From Brugia malayi (lineage: Eukaryota > Nematoda > Chromadorea > Rhabditida > Onchocercidae), in NCBI RefSeq assembly GCF_000002995.4, contig NW_025062476.1, forward strand, positions 3,591,001 to 3,655,000: a DNA stretch of 64,000 nucleotides. Direction: 5' to 3'. The stretch's first letter is position 1; each line of letters begins with the position of its first letter. A program made the position numbers and the translations under genes. This document shows positions 25,701-40,306 of the stretch, one piece after another. The notes beneath the pieces are model-generated. The model saw only the letters and a program-made list of their open reading frames with translations, was not told the DNA's origin and did not search any database.

Positions 25701-28700
25701 ATTTTTTCCTACTTTATCATCGAATTTCGTAAATTTGAATGAGAAAGCCAAAAGAGAGAAAGCGAAGAAAAAAGTTGGTAATGTTAAATGAGAATGTGTT
25801 TGCGAACATAGTTGTAAATCTTTTGGGACTTTTTATTTTTACTTTTACTCTTTTTTTTTCTGGGCTACTTTTTCAAACTGAGATATTTGACAAGGATGTA
25901 AATATTATACATAGCATATTTAAGAAAAGACTAGAAAGATGGATGTTTTTTTTTTTCTTTTCATTTTTTTTCTAACTAATAATTCAATCTTTTATGCTGA
26001 CGATGATAATAATGATGATAATAATACTAGTGATGATGATAATGATGATGATGATAATGATAATGATTCAGTTATTCAAAAAAGTGAAATATAAAAATTA
26101 GAATAAGAAAAAAGTTAAACTGAAAATTGAAAAAGTTTGAATATGTTTTATGAGAGAAAGAAAAATCACTATAACAATAACTATTAAATATATTCAATTT
26201 AATTCTATTATATTTCAATAAAAAGATATGAAATAAACTTTTTTTTTTTATTGAAAAATCATTTCAAATATATTACGGAAATGATATATAATAAAAAGAG
26301 AAAAAAGGAAGAAAAGAAAATTATTGTAATAATATTATTTCATTTTATATTATATTATTATATTTACCGCATTATGCTAAATGGAGAAATTAATTTTGCA
26401 AACGAAAGGAAGAATGAAAAAAAAAAAAAAAAAAAAGAAAGAAATAAATTAGATTTCATACAAAAAAAAAAATCAAAAAAAGTTTTGCTATATATATACA
26501 TATTCCATCTTTATAATTTTAATTACTTAATTAATTGTGCAAATTATAAACTAAAATTATCATTATCATTAATTATTATTGTTTCTGCTTGTTGTTGTTG
26601 TTGTTATTGTTATTGTTAAATAATACTGATTGTTTAATGTGGCAGTATTATGTTAATGTCCTCCTTAACTTTCCATTGCTTCAACGATACAACAGACAGT
26701 TTCGTTTCATGGCGCAAATATTTTGAAGTCTTATTGGGTTTGATATGACGGAGATTTCTTATCGTTGATAAGAACAATAATAGAAGAAGGGAGAGAGAGA
26801 GAGAGGGAGAGGGAGAGAAGGAGAGAGAGAGAGATGGACGGTTGTTTTCTAATTCTTATATGTATATATTATGCATATGTAATACATACATATATGTATA
26901 TATTATTATAATTCCTTCCTTTTTCTGTCTCTTTCCTCCTTTGACATCTTTTAAAATGAAATTTTATGAAGTAGTAGCAGTAGTAGAAATAGTAATTTCA
27001 ACCACTGCCAAGAATGAATCAATCAAATTTGGACAAGCAAGCAGAGACAGAATTATGAAAGTCTAAAATGAAGTAAGTAAATGTGGCTAATTTTTCTTTT
27101 TCTTATCATACTGATTAAGTAAATCATTATATAGTTTTTGTTTTTTAAATTAAATTTAAATTTCTGTGCAATTTTTTCTAAAGATTTGTATCTTTTTCGT
27201 TTATTTATCTCCAATATTTTGTCATCTATTTATTTATTTTTTCTTTTTTATTATTGTCCACTTAATGAAAATATTAGAGAGCTTTGATTACCTTAAAGAG
27301 AAATTATTACTTTGATAAGGACTCTTCTAGCTTTTTAAGATTGTTTATTTGCTAAAATTAGCATTTAAGTTTCAAGCTTTGTAAGCATTTATGTTAAACA
27401 AAAATGAAAATGAAACTTTATTATTATTTTTATTGTTGTTTTTATTCCATCTTCCATTCTGCTTCTCTCGTCCCACTGAAACTTTATTATTAATATTATT
27501 GTTGCAGCAAGTTGTTCAAATCAATTAAAATATATGAGAATGTGCAAATACTTCAATTAATTTACCATAAATATGTTTGGGAATATAATAATGCTAATAT
27601 TAGCTTCCCAAGAAACCTAAGTGGAATTCATTAAATTTCTTGAGATATATGCCTCATTATGCTTCGATTATATTTTCATTTCATCTATGAAACAAATATT
27701 TTATATTTTGATTGAAATTCTTCAAGCGATTTTTTTTTTTACAGTTTTTCTGTTTTCAATGTTAAAAAGTCATACTGTAAAAGATTTCAATAAATGATTG
27801 GCGTTTTTATTAATATATAAATGATAATAATATCTCTTTCAATATTTCAATATTTTATTACTCATTCATTCATCATTATGAACTGAAATATAGAAATATG
27901 TATGTATGAGAGAAAATTGAAAAATGAAATAAGCTAAAATGTAAACTGAATTTGAATATTTGAATAATTGGAAGATTTGGATGAAAATTTTGAACAAATA
28001 ATAAGTTAAAACTTAAAGAAAAGTGATATTTTTTTACTATTAAACTCTTTTTGATTATTATCATTATTGCCATTATCATATCACTATAACAAATGAAATA
28101 ATCAATATTATCATAGAAATTAGTAAACAATAATGTCATATGCATACATATACTTTTTCTCATATTTATGACATACTAATTATGCCAAAACAAAAAATAT
28201 AAGAAAAAAAAAGAAAGCAAAGATTCGTTTGAAAAGTGCATTTGAATGATTTTTCGAATAGATGAATGATTGTTGGAAGAAAAAGTTAGTTCATGTAAAT
28301 GGTACAAATTTTCTCTTCTCTTCTCTCTCTCTCCCTCTCTCTCTCTTTGCTTCTCCCTGTCCTCTCTTCTTTTCTCCCTTTGAACTTTGTAAACCCATCA
28401 CCATTATATCACCTCAATTTTTTTTTTTTTTTTTTCATTTATCATCAAATATGTGCTCATGTTTGTTTCTCTATAAATTTGTGATTGCCATCTGAAAATA
28501 GCTAATCATTTCAAAACAAAAACTTATCCATAATTGAAATGACAACAACAAATCTATTATAATATTCCTATCATATAATCAATCATGGATAGAAAGAAAA
28601 GAAAAAACAGAGAACAAAAGAAAGTAAAATAAAGTAATGTAAAGTAAACAAAACACAAGCATATTTCATCATTTATTCACTCAATCGCAGCTTGTTTTGA

Positions 28701-31700
28701 TCAATTTTTAGTGATTTATACTATCAAATTACTTATTTAATTATTTATTATTATATATGTATATATATGGTTTTTTCTTTTTTTACTTATCATAAATTTA
28801 TAAATTTTGGCAATGAAAATTTAATGTTTTCTCAACTTTCATTTGAAATAATGATGAAAGTTTAAATTTTAGTTTCAAACTTTATTACAATTAAGATTAA
28901 CAGTCATCATTATATATTTGTTTTTCATTAAAATTATCTTATAAGCATATGAAATAATCTTTTAATCATCTGTTAGTCATTATTTAAACATTTATATCTT
29001 AATGATTACTCTATTATTTATTAATAAGATAATAATAAGTTCTAATCTTTCCTAAAATACATTTTAAATCTAAGCATATTTTAATTCAAATATCGATCGC
29101 AAATATTTTGAAAAAGCTCTAAGTAATTAATAGCAGTTCATTTCAAATAGTAACATTTCAAAAAAAAAAAAAAAGTTTTACCATTTTAATAATATAAAAT
29201 GTAATTGTCGAAACGCATTGTTAAATATTTTTCGTAAAATTTTGTCGCTTATTCATTTTTATTTGTAAAGATCAATGATTGTTATAAAGTGAAAACAATG
29301 AAAAGGCTCAAATTTGGAATTAGTATTGACTGAAGAGTTTTAGCCATAAGAGGGAGAGAGAAAAGATTGGAGAATGAGACAGGTGACAGGTGACACTGTT
29401 ACATTGATGATATCTAGCAAAGGAGAAAGATGATATTATAGACATTAATATATATGAGTATTTGATTACTATGCTGGAATTAGAGAGAAGTAGCAACATT
29501 TGTGATATCAGTTAGTTCCATTTACTAATGCTACTGCTAATCGTATTATCATCCATTTTGTCAACCAAATGTCAACTCACATAAATAGTATTTTGATGAA
29601 GTAGTAGCAGTAGTGTATTATGTTACCGATCATTTAGACATATTTTGTAATAGATAAGACTTAACTTCTCGAGGTCAAACAGATAGTGACAGGTAGAATA
29701 GGTCAACATCGGACATTCAATGTGATCGATCACTTCAAATTATCATTTTAGTATTGTACTATAGAATCAATAGTACTGATAAAAAAATAATTTTTTTTTC
29801 TCATTTTTTAAATCTCTTTGCAGTCAAATATTTATTATATTTATTCATTGTAAATATGATGAAAATATCTTTTTTTGATAAAATTTTGTTTCAATTTTTT
29901 GGGTTAATTCTTTTTTTTTCTTTAATGTGATAAAAGTTATATTAATATTAGAGAATTTCTTTAATAAATCATTTAATAACGGAAAAAAAGTCAGATAAAT
30001 TGAATAATTATTAAATTTTAGGTTTTATTAATTTGGAAGAAATGGATCGAATGGTTGCTGATCGAAGCGACGGCATTGATTTAGCTTTTGAACGAGCTAA
30101 AGGTAATTTATCAATTTCATAAAATATTTTCAACTGAAATGGTGGCTTAGGAATTATTTAAAAACAAAAAAAATAAAATAGAAAATCATCGATTCTTTTT
30201 TTCATTTGTAAACTTGAAAAGATAATCAGTAATCAGTGATGAAAGAAGTGAGAACTGAGGTATTTATCAAGTAACAAAGAATCGCAAAAATAATTGGAAT
30301 GGCAAATTGAAATATTTAAATTTAGAATTAAATTAAATGCCAAGTGAATAGCGTTTCTTGTTTTTTTCCGTTTCAAAATCCTGTCTAATTAGGGAAAAAT
30401 CTCAATTTAAGAAATCAATATTTCAGTGATTGTGTCAGATATTTTTTACTTAAATACTTGAACTGGAAATTAAAAAGATACTGTTTAATTGAATGTGTCA
30501 CATAATTTCATCCAAACACTAAGTTTGCATTACTGATTGCAAAATTCTACAGCATTATGAAATATTATTTGTTATTTCTTAAATTTTAATTTCAATTATT
30601 GTTTCCAGCATGGACCAAATATTGTAAAGACTTGTTAAATCATGTGTCACGTCGGGTGCAACTTGACTTAGAACACGCAAAACGTGTACAAAATCTTGCG
30701 AATCAGTCAAAAACTGCCATCAGTGAAGTGAGTTTGTCATCGATTTCTTAATTTTAGTTTAAAGATTTTTTGTAAATTGAAAATTTTTTGTGAGTTGAAA
30801 TAATAAAACAAATATTAAGATAAAGCTTATCAATTATCTTTGTTCATTAATTGTATTCAACCTGAATTCGCAGTTAATTGATTGATATATTGAAGGAGCT
30901 AATTGATTGAACATTTTAAATTAAATTTGAATCTTACTTTTATTACCTCAAATATCTATGCTTTTATTTACTTTTTTCGCATTATTTTTAATTTTAATCA
31001 ATCTAATTTTTTTTTTTCGAGAAATTTTTATTTATAGCATTATTTGCCGTTAAAAGATGTATTCGAAAATAGTTTTGAAAATGACATCACATTTTGTGAG
31101 CAAACACAGGAAGCTGTAAAGTACATTCAAGATAGATTTATTAAGGTAATTCATGCCATATATTATTTATCATATCTATTTGAATATTTTTTTTCATGCT
31201 ATTTTGTCATATTTTGTTGAAAAGCGTTCAAATTAATAATCTATCAGATAGTAATCAATAAATTCTTCACCTACTGTTTTTCTCTAAATTCTCATCTTAC
31301 TTGTAAAATTATTCATTCATTTTTAAATTACTAATTGTAGTCATTAGAACTGAGACGAGATGATCATGAACGGCAACGAAGAAGTTTAAAAAATGAATGG
31401 TTACGAGTAACAAAACAAGTTGTAAGTAGATTTATTTATCACATTAACTAATTTATAATTATTATAGTCCCTATAATTTAAGGTATGAAAGAATAGAAAG
31501 TGATAGTGTCAAAAGGTCAACTGGAATAAACTTGCAAATATTTTGGACTAATTTGAAAAAAAAAAATGGACGATAGAATTTGCATTTAGGTATAACTTTA
31601 GAGTTTTTCGTTACTGAAGCAATAATTTAAGTAAGGGAACAAAAATCTACGCAGCATTTGGTTGGAACGACAACAGTACACATTTTGCAGAAGGACACTC

Positions 31701-34700
31701 AACAAGAGTTGCAACGAGCTCGAACATTACTTGGTTCACGTGATGATGGCTACCGGAAAGCGCAAGAGATATCCATTCGTACGGAATGTACGGGTCCGGC
31801 TGTTGGTTCGGAACTTCTTCGACGTCGTAAAGAATTGGAAAAAAGACGAAAAAATGAAGAAGAAGCGCTAAATAAGGTTTAATAGAATTTCATTATATTT
31901 CAACTGAGATAGTAAAAGGAATAACATTGTTTAAATGGAATCAAATTTCATAAAATATTATTTATTAATATTTTAAAATGGGATAATATTATTTAAAATT
32001 TATAATTATTATCGAAAAAGTTTTAAGAACATTATTAATTTAATATTTTGAATTAAATTTTAAAAAATTTTAGAGAGATGAAGCACAGAATCAAGTTGAA
32101 AGGCTCGAAGTGGAACTGGAACGACGACAAAATCATATGGAAGATACAAAGGTATTAATTTCTTTTCACTGTATTATTTAATTTGTCTCTATACCCAAGT
32201 AATTAACTCTAATATTTACTTGTATGCTAATTATTTAATCACTAAGAAGGTTATTATAAAAAAAAAAATGCTAAAAATATTATTTTAAAAATTTACTCAT
32301 TCAGTGTTTGCATTTTAATTTTAAATTACAAATTTTATAAATTACTACTTTTCCTTCTTTTTTCTTTGAATTAAATTCTTCCAAAATAACTGGAAAATTT
32401 CTTTCCATTATATTTCATAATCTTCAATTCACAATTATGTTTGATAATCAAAAAAATAATCTTACAATTTTTAAATTTTCAGTGAAAACTAAAAAAAAAA
32501 TGAGAAAATAAATGAGCAAATTGGAATTTTCTTCTCAAAAAATGTTTAAATCTTTGTTCAACATTTCAGCAATTTTTACAAATTATTTTATCATTTTTAA
32601 ACATTCCCTTATCAATTTCATCCACGTAATAAATTGATAACGTGAAAATGAAAAACGCTACGTCATCGTATTTTCAAACTTTTTAACCAATACAAATAAT
32701 TGGTTTTTATTCTTTAAACTTTTTTGAAGAATTTTTTTTCATTCCTTCATTCATTTTCTATTTCATTTTTTTAACTCTGATTCAGAAATGAAAGAAAAAT
32801 TTTTTGTTGTAAAAAATAAAAATTATAAAATTGAAATCAAATATATAAGTAATCATTTTGATTTTGATTGCTTTTCTTCCTTTTCTTCTTTTTGCTTCTT
32901 CATTTTATGAAAAAAAATAAGAAAAATAAAAAATAATGGAAGAATGAAAGGGAAAAATGAATGAATGTAGGAAAATTTTGAAAGAGAAAAGTGGGAAGTG
33001 ACTATTTGAGTCATTTAATCATCGAACTATGCTTGGCTTATTGCTGATTTGAAAAGGCAAAACGAGCCTAAGGCTTATGGTTTCAATGAAATAAAAGATA
33101 TACATCAAAAATATCTCTTTTTTGCTTTGATCGATACCGCTTTTTTTAATTAAAATATTAGAAATTAAATGAAACACAAAGATAAAGATTAATTAATTAA
33201 TTATGGCAATGCTAGGATTAAAAATTAACTTTCTCATAGGTATAAGATGACCTTAAAAGTATGCTAATTAAAAGAAAATTCAGTTAATTAGAAAGAAAGA
33301 AGAAGAACTCTGTTTATTCAAGATGATTTTAATTTCTGTAATTTAATTTTAAATTCTGTAATTTATGATCGTTAAAAAAAAACAAAATGTCTTTTCTTAT
33401 GGATCGAAGAAAGATGAAATGAGGATGGCCTATAAGAGTGACAATGATTTGTAAAAATTATATATTCATATGCACATAGCGAGAGGAAATATGAGGAGAG
33501 GAATTCAGATGACTAGGCTAATATCTTTTAGAAGTGCAAAGAATTGAATTTGTAGGCTTGGGGCCATATGAAACTAGGCTTTAAGCTATAGTCAGTAATT
33601 TTTGAACATATAATATATACGTTTGTCTCAATAATTTGGGAGAATATATAAATGTATATAATGAGGATTTCTTTGAATAAAATTATAAAATGAAAAAATT
33701 CGAAATTTCAAAATTACAAATTAAAAGATGAAAAAAACAGCAATGAGAAAGTTTCAGTAAGATAAGCAATTGTTATCTTTTCTAATTTAATTTATTTTCA
33801 TTAACGAAATATTCCTTTTTGTAAATGATTTCCACAGTTTTGTACATACACATTATCTCAATTAAATTTGAAAGTATTTGTTTCAAATGAATTGCAATGA
33901 TTGGTATTTGAAGAAAGAAAAAGGAATGTGAAATTTATTTGAATAGTATTTTATAGAATATCTGAGAAGTAATAGATAGAGAAGATATTAAGGATGAAAA
34001 TGGATTCGGAAAAGATGCACTGTTCAGTTGTCTCATCTTTTCCTTTCTTAAGGATTTGCACTTTTCTCAGAAATCATTTTGAAATATGGGAGAAAAATTA
34101 GCTTTAGAAAAAGGAAGTTTAGAATATTTGAGTTATTTCTGACATACATTTTTTTTTTTTTTTTATTATTCCCATTTTACTCTTTTATTTATTTCGATTA
34201 TTTCTAATAAAATATCGGAAATCCGGAAAACGAATAGCTTTCGCCATTCAAAATATTTAAAAATTAGGAGAGAGGGAGAGAGAGAGAGAGAGGAATATGA
34301 AAGAAATGAAAAGGAGGATTGACTTCAAGACTTTTAGAGTATAAAATGCTTTTTTTATTGTTATCATTTATGATATTTTTGAAATTTTGAAAATTCAATG
34401 ATTGATATATTTTGACTTTGGTATACTTTGTTGAAATTTTCAAATCAAATCTTATATTTTCTATTCATATCTCCACTCGATGTTTCCTTAGAATTAGAAA
34501 ACTTTTCAAAACGATTGCAATCATTCTGATTTGGTAAAAAGAGCTTAGATAATGGTTCAACAAATTTCAAAATTTTATACAAATGTCTGCTTGTTATGAA
34601 GTATACTAAAAATTTTGCATCCTTCAGGTTCGAATCGTTGGACAGCTAAGGGAATTGGTCTATCGATGTGATCAAACGACAAAAGCTTGTTCCACACATT

Positions 34701-37700
34701 ATTTTCAGGTAAATTCAAATATTCTATTTCATTAATTTAATCTTTTGTATAATTGCTATAACTGTGCTATATGCTATGCTCACTTTGTCAAATTATCTAA
34801 ACAATTGAATTAAATTTTTTTTTTTTTTTGATTAAAACTAACCATAAATGTGTTGTAATGCAATAAAAGAATATTATACTTTAAATAAGAGATGCATAAT
34901 TAATAAAGATGCATAATTAAACTACTATTGTAGCTTTTTTAAAAATTAATCATCAACATTTCTTTCATAAAATTAATTCCTGATTTTCAACATTTCTTCC
35001 ATAAATTAATTCCTCTCTCTTTCTTTTCGAATCATTTATTCGTAGCGAAGAGTTAAATAGTAATTCAAATCACGGCACAATAAACAAATGCTATGAGAGG
35101 AAAAGATTGATGGATCAGGTAGCAATCATTTTTTTCTCGTTTACAATTTATTAACTGATTGTTCGGTTGGCCCCTCTATAACATCAATTTAAGGCCTTAC
35201 AAGGCTCTCTATTTTGGTTTGCTCATTATATATTTGCTATTCATTCCTTTTCTCATTCTCACTTTAAAATCAATTCGCATCACTATTTTCGCTATGGTTT
35301 TTTTTTTCCAATCTTTTTCATTTTTTCCTTTTACCTCTTTCTTCCTCTCCCTCTCCCTCTCCCTCTCTCTCTCTCTCTATTACCCATCTTTCTGACTCTT
35401 TCCTCTCTTTTTCCCTCGTATAATCTATTATAGACATTTTATCCTCACTTCCTATTTTTTTTTTCTTTTTTCAAATCACCATCCACTTACAGGCCTAAGG
35501 CAAAAAGCCCTGAAATGTACTTCAATCATTCATCAATCATTCATCATTTCATATTTGCTAAAATTCTCTTTTACAGTATCCATAAACCGTTTTAATTGTG
35601 TAATTATAAAAGAATTTCTCTTTTCTCAGCTAAACTCTGTCAATTCTCACTTACAAAACAATTATAAAATTACGAACGAGAAGTTAAATGCCATAAGTCA
35701 ACAACAATGCAATTAAAAATATAATTCAGTCAAGAATTGGCTAGATAAATGTTGACAAGCCATTATCTATTCTTGCTTTCATGACACATGAAATTGACCG
35801 GACACTCTGTAAGTGACCGGGGCATTCTCTAATTGACCAGGACACTCTCTAAATGACCAGGACTTTCTTTAATTAACCAGGACATTCTCTAAGTGACCAG
35901 GACATTCCCTAAGTGATCAAGACATTCTCTAAGTGACCAGGACATATTATAGTGACCATATGCTATAACTAGCCACGAAATTATAATCGACAATATAACA
36001 TAATTAATCGGAATATTGTAACTAGCTCAACAGTAGATCTATTACATTGATAAGCTGCAAAGACGATTGATTGATCTGTTAACTGTCAAAAATTTCACAA
36101 TTTTCGACCTTTAACCTTTCAACATTTCAATTACTCAAAATGTTTCAACAACAATTTATTCTTGTATTAAAATTTGTAACACATTATGGTTTCAAATTTT
36201 TTGACCAGTTTTCTAATAACTTTAACATCGTTAACAAATATATATATTAAATAATCAGAGAAATATATTTTGAGTAATAAATTAAATGAATTAATAAGTT
36301 TTTCAATTGTTTTCGTCTGGTATTCACTAATTTGCATCATATAATTCTACTTAATAAACTATTTGAAACTGATTTTTAATAAAATATAATTTAAGTAAAT
36401 ATCATTATTATTAATCATATTACAATTATCACTGATCTGATGGAATATTCATAAATACATTTTCATCATTGAACTAGAATTAATTCACTAGAATTAATTA
36501 AATCAAATTATTGCTTTTCAAATTTGAATACTTCACAAAAATTATTTAATCTCTCAGTATCACTGATAACAATCATTTTTATCCTAATTCTTCCCTCTTT
36601 CTTCACGTTTTATAAATTAATTTTCTCTTAAAAAACGTGACCATTTCACGTTTAATCGATCAAATGTTGCATTCTCTTGCATTAATAGCATTAAAAGTTA
36701 TTTCATTCTTAATAATTTAATACTATTATTAGCCTTTTTTAAAAAAATTTCCATTCTCTCTCTTTCTCTCTCTTTGTCTTTTTGAAGAATGCTTTTAGCA
36801 ATTTATAATATGTATTTGTTGAGGCGAAATTAAATTTAAAAAAAAAAAAAAGAAAGAAAAAGGAATGACTGAATTGAATAGGATTTAAATTTAGCTTAAC
36901 TTGACTGAAATAAATTAAATATAATAAATTATAACAGAATTTTCCTCATTTATTCAACATATAAGAAGTTTTTTCTTTTTTAAATTTAAAAAAAGTTTAT
37001 GAGAATTCTTTTAATTTTCTGTCTATAATATTTTTAAGCAATAAAAGTAAAAGTTTGTCAAACGATTTAAGTAATGATAAGTAAGGATTATCAATGCTTT
37101 AATGCATTATTTATCTTTCTGTAAACATTCTTTTTTTTTTCTTATTCCTTCGACGACGTCACCAATCTTTGATGTTTACTTAAAATGAAAGTGAAATAAT
37201 TTCATGTGGAATTTTTCTTTTTCATATTTCATTCATATTAGCATCGTTTTTGCTTTCATTTGACATGCTTATTTCATGACGTAAGTTTTGACGTAACTTA
37301 ACCATAATTTAAGGATAATTTTAAAGTATGTCCTGGTTATTTTCCATCTATCAAACTGCAACATTTCTCACTTTGACGACTAATGCTTTTAATTTATTAT
37401 ATAATTTCAAACAACATTGTTAGATGAAAAAAAAAAAGTTTGAATTCTCTAATCAAAATTTTAAAAACAAAAGATCTTGGTTTTTTTGAAATTCAATTAG
37501 TTTATTTTCATCATTATTGAGTTTCATCAAGAATATTTGACATCATAACTATAATTAACTTTGTTATCTCTTTTTTCTGTCTCCTAAAAGTTTCATTTTT
37601 AATTTTTTATAGGCATTGGCAAATTTGTGGGTACCACAACCTGGAAAGTATCACGAATTCGCGGATGCAACGCGAACATATATTCCCGGGGCTGAGTACA

Positions 37701-40271
37701 TGTCCTTCTTACAAAATCTTCCACGCCGTACTGTCTCTACTGGATCACTTTTTCGGTAAGTCTAATTATTTTATAGTATAAAGTCTTATCATAATTGAAA
37801 TAAAAAAAAAAATTTTTTTTTTTTCATCCACTTATTTTCAATATGAAATTTGCAACAAAATAAACATTATTTTGATTTAATGCAAATTTAAATTATTTTC
37901 ATTAATAATTAATGGAAATTTATAGAGGTGACAATGGTGACGGTATATCGTCAGAAAATCAAACCTCGTCGTCCTCATCCGTTTCATCGCAACGACGAAA
38001 TGCGATTGATTTAATGGATCAGGATGTAATCTTTGAACGAAAGCAGAAGAAAAATGCTGGTATGTTGTTGGTAAAATTAAAATGAAAAGTTGTTATTTCA
38101 AAAATATTCAATTTTTTGTTTAATATTTAAATTTTAGGGCAAAAAAAAAAATATCCAATTTTAAATGAAGATATAGTGGAAATTTTCATTGATTTTTTAA
38201 ACTCTCATTTAATATTAGTTTTCTTTTTTTTTTTTTTTTAATTTTATGAATTGCATATATCTGAATTAAAGATTTAAAAATAAAATTTATGACATTTTGC
38301 ACATGATTGTGATCTGTTGGAAATGAAAATATTAACAATTTTTTGCAAATTAATTCACTTTTTTAAATCAAATCTCTTTTGAATTAAATTCCCATTTTGA
38401 GATAAAATCAAAAATTTCAAATTGGAAAATATGTTTAAAAAAAAAAAAAAAAACACATAGAAAAATGCATTGAAATGAACTAGTGATTCCGGAAATAGAT
38501 TAATGTGTTTCTTGAATTAATTTACAGCAATTGCTAACATTTTCATTTTTTTAAACTTTTAATGAAATGAAATTTCTAATTTAAAATTCAAAATTTCAAT
38601 TTTTTGACTTTGGAAATTTGATTTTTTGCAAAATTCCTGAACTGCTGTGTTTTTTATACTCTAATTAAATATTATGTCGAATTTTATTCAAATATTTAAA
38701 AACATTTGCAAAACGAAATATTAAATTATACTTTTTTTTTTTTTTAAATTTCTGTGGACGCAAAATATTGGGAATGTATTTTTGGAATGTATTTTTGCTT
38801 GTCAAATAATTAGTGGTAGCGCAATATGGAAGAAAACATGAAGATGAGGTGTTGATAGCATTAAAGAAAAAATTTGCTATGGGGATTTGAATTCAATTAA
38901 TTTTAGAATACTTTGTTGTTCGCTTTCCTTCCAAATTAGCCATTCATCTATTCCTTTCATTCATTCATTTAGTTATTTGTTTATTTATTTATTTATTATT
39001 TATTCATTTATTCATTCATTCGTTCATTTAATATCAGGCCAGTTCTCTTTACGAACCCATTCTGCTCACATTTTATTGATGTACATTTCAGCTCGATTGT
39101 TTGAACATGCCGCATTTGAAGGACCGAATACTGAAATTGCAAGGTTAGTAATACTTTCTTTTTTTTTCTCTCTCATCTAAATCTTAATAAAATTAATAAA
39201 CTTAATTAAATTTAGAAATAAATATTCTAAATTATATCTAATTTAGTACCTCCACCTATTTGTAGCAATTATAATTTATGATACAAATTAATTCATATCA
39301 ATAATTAACTCAAATCAAATCATACAGGTCCCATACATTACAACGCACACGACAACCTACAAAATGCGCCCATTGTGAAACCCTTTCATTACTATCTACT
39401 GTTCAATGCTCAAAGTGTGGTATGACGTGGCATAAGTCATGTTTACCACGCATTACCGTTCCGTGTGATCAGAATCCGAAAAGTTTCTCGGATTCATCTC
39501 GACGTACGAGTGTATTCGGTGTACCATTATGCAGTCAGCTAAATGGACCTTCTCGATTGGTTCCCGTTGTGTTGGAACGTTGCGTCGATGAGCTTCAAAA
39601 ACGTGGATTAAAAGTGAAGGTGTAATTTTTGAATTTTAAAATTTTAATTTTTAGTATTTGTTTGTTTTTTATTTAGTATTTATTTATATATTGTTAAAAG
39701 ATTTCTAAAAAATTTAACAACTACAATAAATAAAAGTAAAAAAAAAAAAATTTATTACTAGTAATAAAAAATATAATAAAAAAAAAAAATTATCAAATCT
39801 TTTTTTTTATTTATTATAATATGGTTTTTTCTTTAAAGGGCATCTATCGTACATGCGGTGTAAAAAGTAAAATTGAACAAATTTGTGAAGATTTTGAACG
39901 AGCAAATAGCGATAACGAAGTTGATTTAAGTAACTATCATCCGATGAATATTGCTTCCGTTATTAAACTTTATTTGAGAAAATTACCGGAACCATTACTG
40001 ACGCATGAATTATACGATGAATGGATAGCATTTGCTGAGGTGAATTATTGGAATTATTTGGAATGTTTAAAAAAAATTTCTTTTTAATTTAAATTTTATT
40101 TAAATTATTTCTAGATCTGCATAATTTTATTTCTTTATTAAATTGTTATATAATTTTATGCTTCATATGTTCAAAAATGTTACTTTTTACCGTAATAAAA
40201 TAATGTTATGAATAGTAAAAATTTGTAAAATGATAAATAAACATTAATTATGAATTTGAGCGAGTTGTAAC

Positions 40272-40306
<35 letters not shown>

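Larger units (their letters stand above)
19133..30021 (+). other. intron 6 of the RhoGAP gene (10.9 kb)
   Basis: It separates the N-terminal exons from the F-BAR exons. Its contents are simple repeats, two tandem repeats near 22 kb and long A/T runs. A GC-richer patch at 20880-21050 gives short open frames but no recognisable protein. The size could hold an alternative promoter or a nested gene; I could identify neither. Confidence 0.7.

Noticed and set aside
26251..26619. 122-codon plus-strand frame rich in Lys, Ile and Tyr
   Set aside because: It comes from A-runs and AT-rich sequence inside intron 6. Composition is low-complexity and no motif is recognised.
31662..31871. 69-codon plus frame overlapping an F-BAR exon
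   Set aside because: It is a frame-shifted shadow. The other frame joins in phase with both neighbouring exons and matches the F-BAR family.
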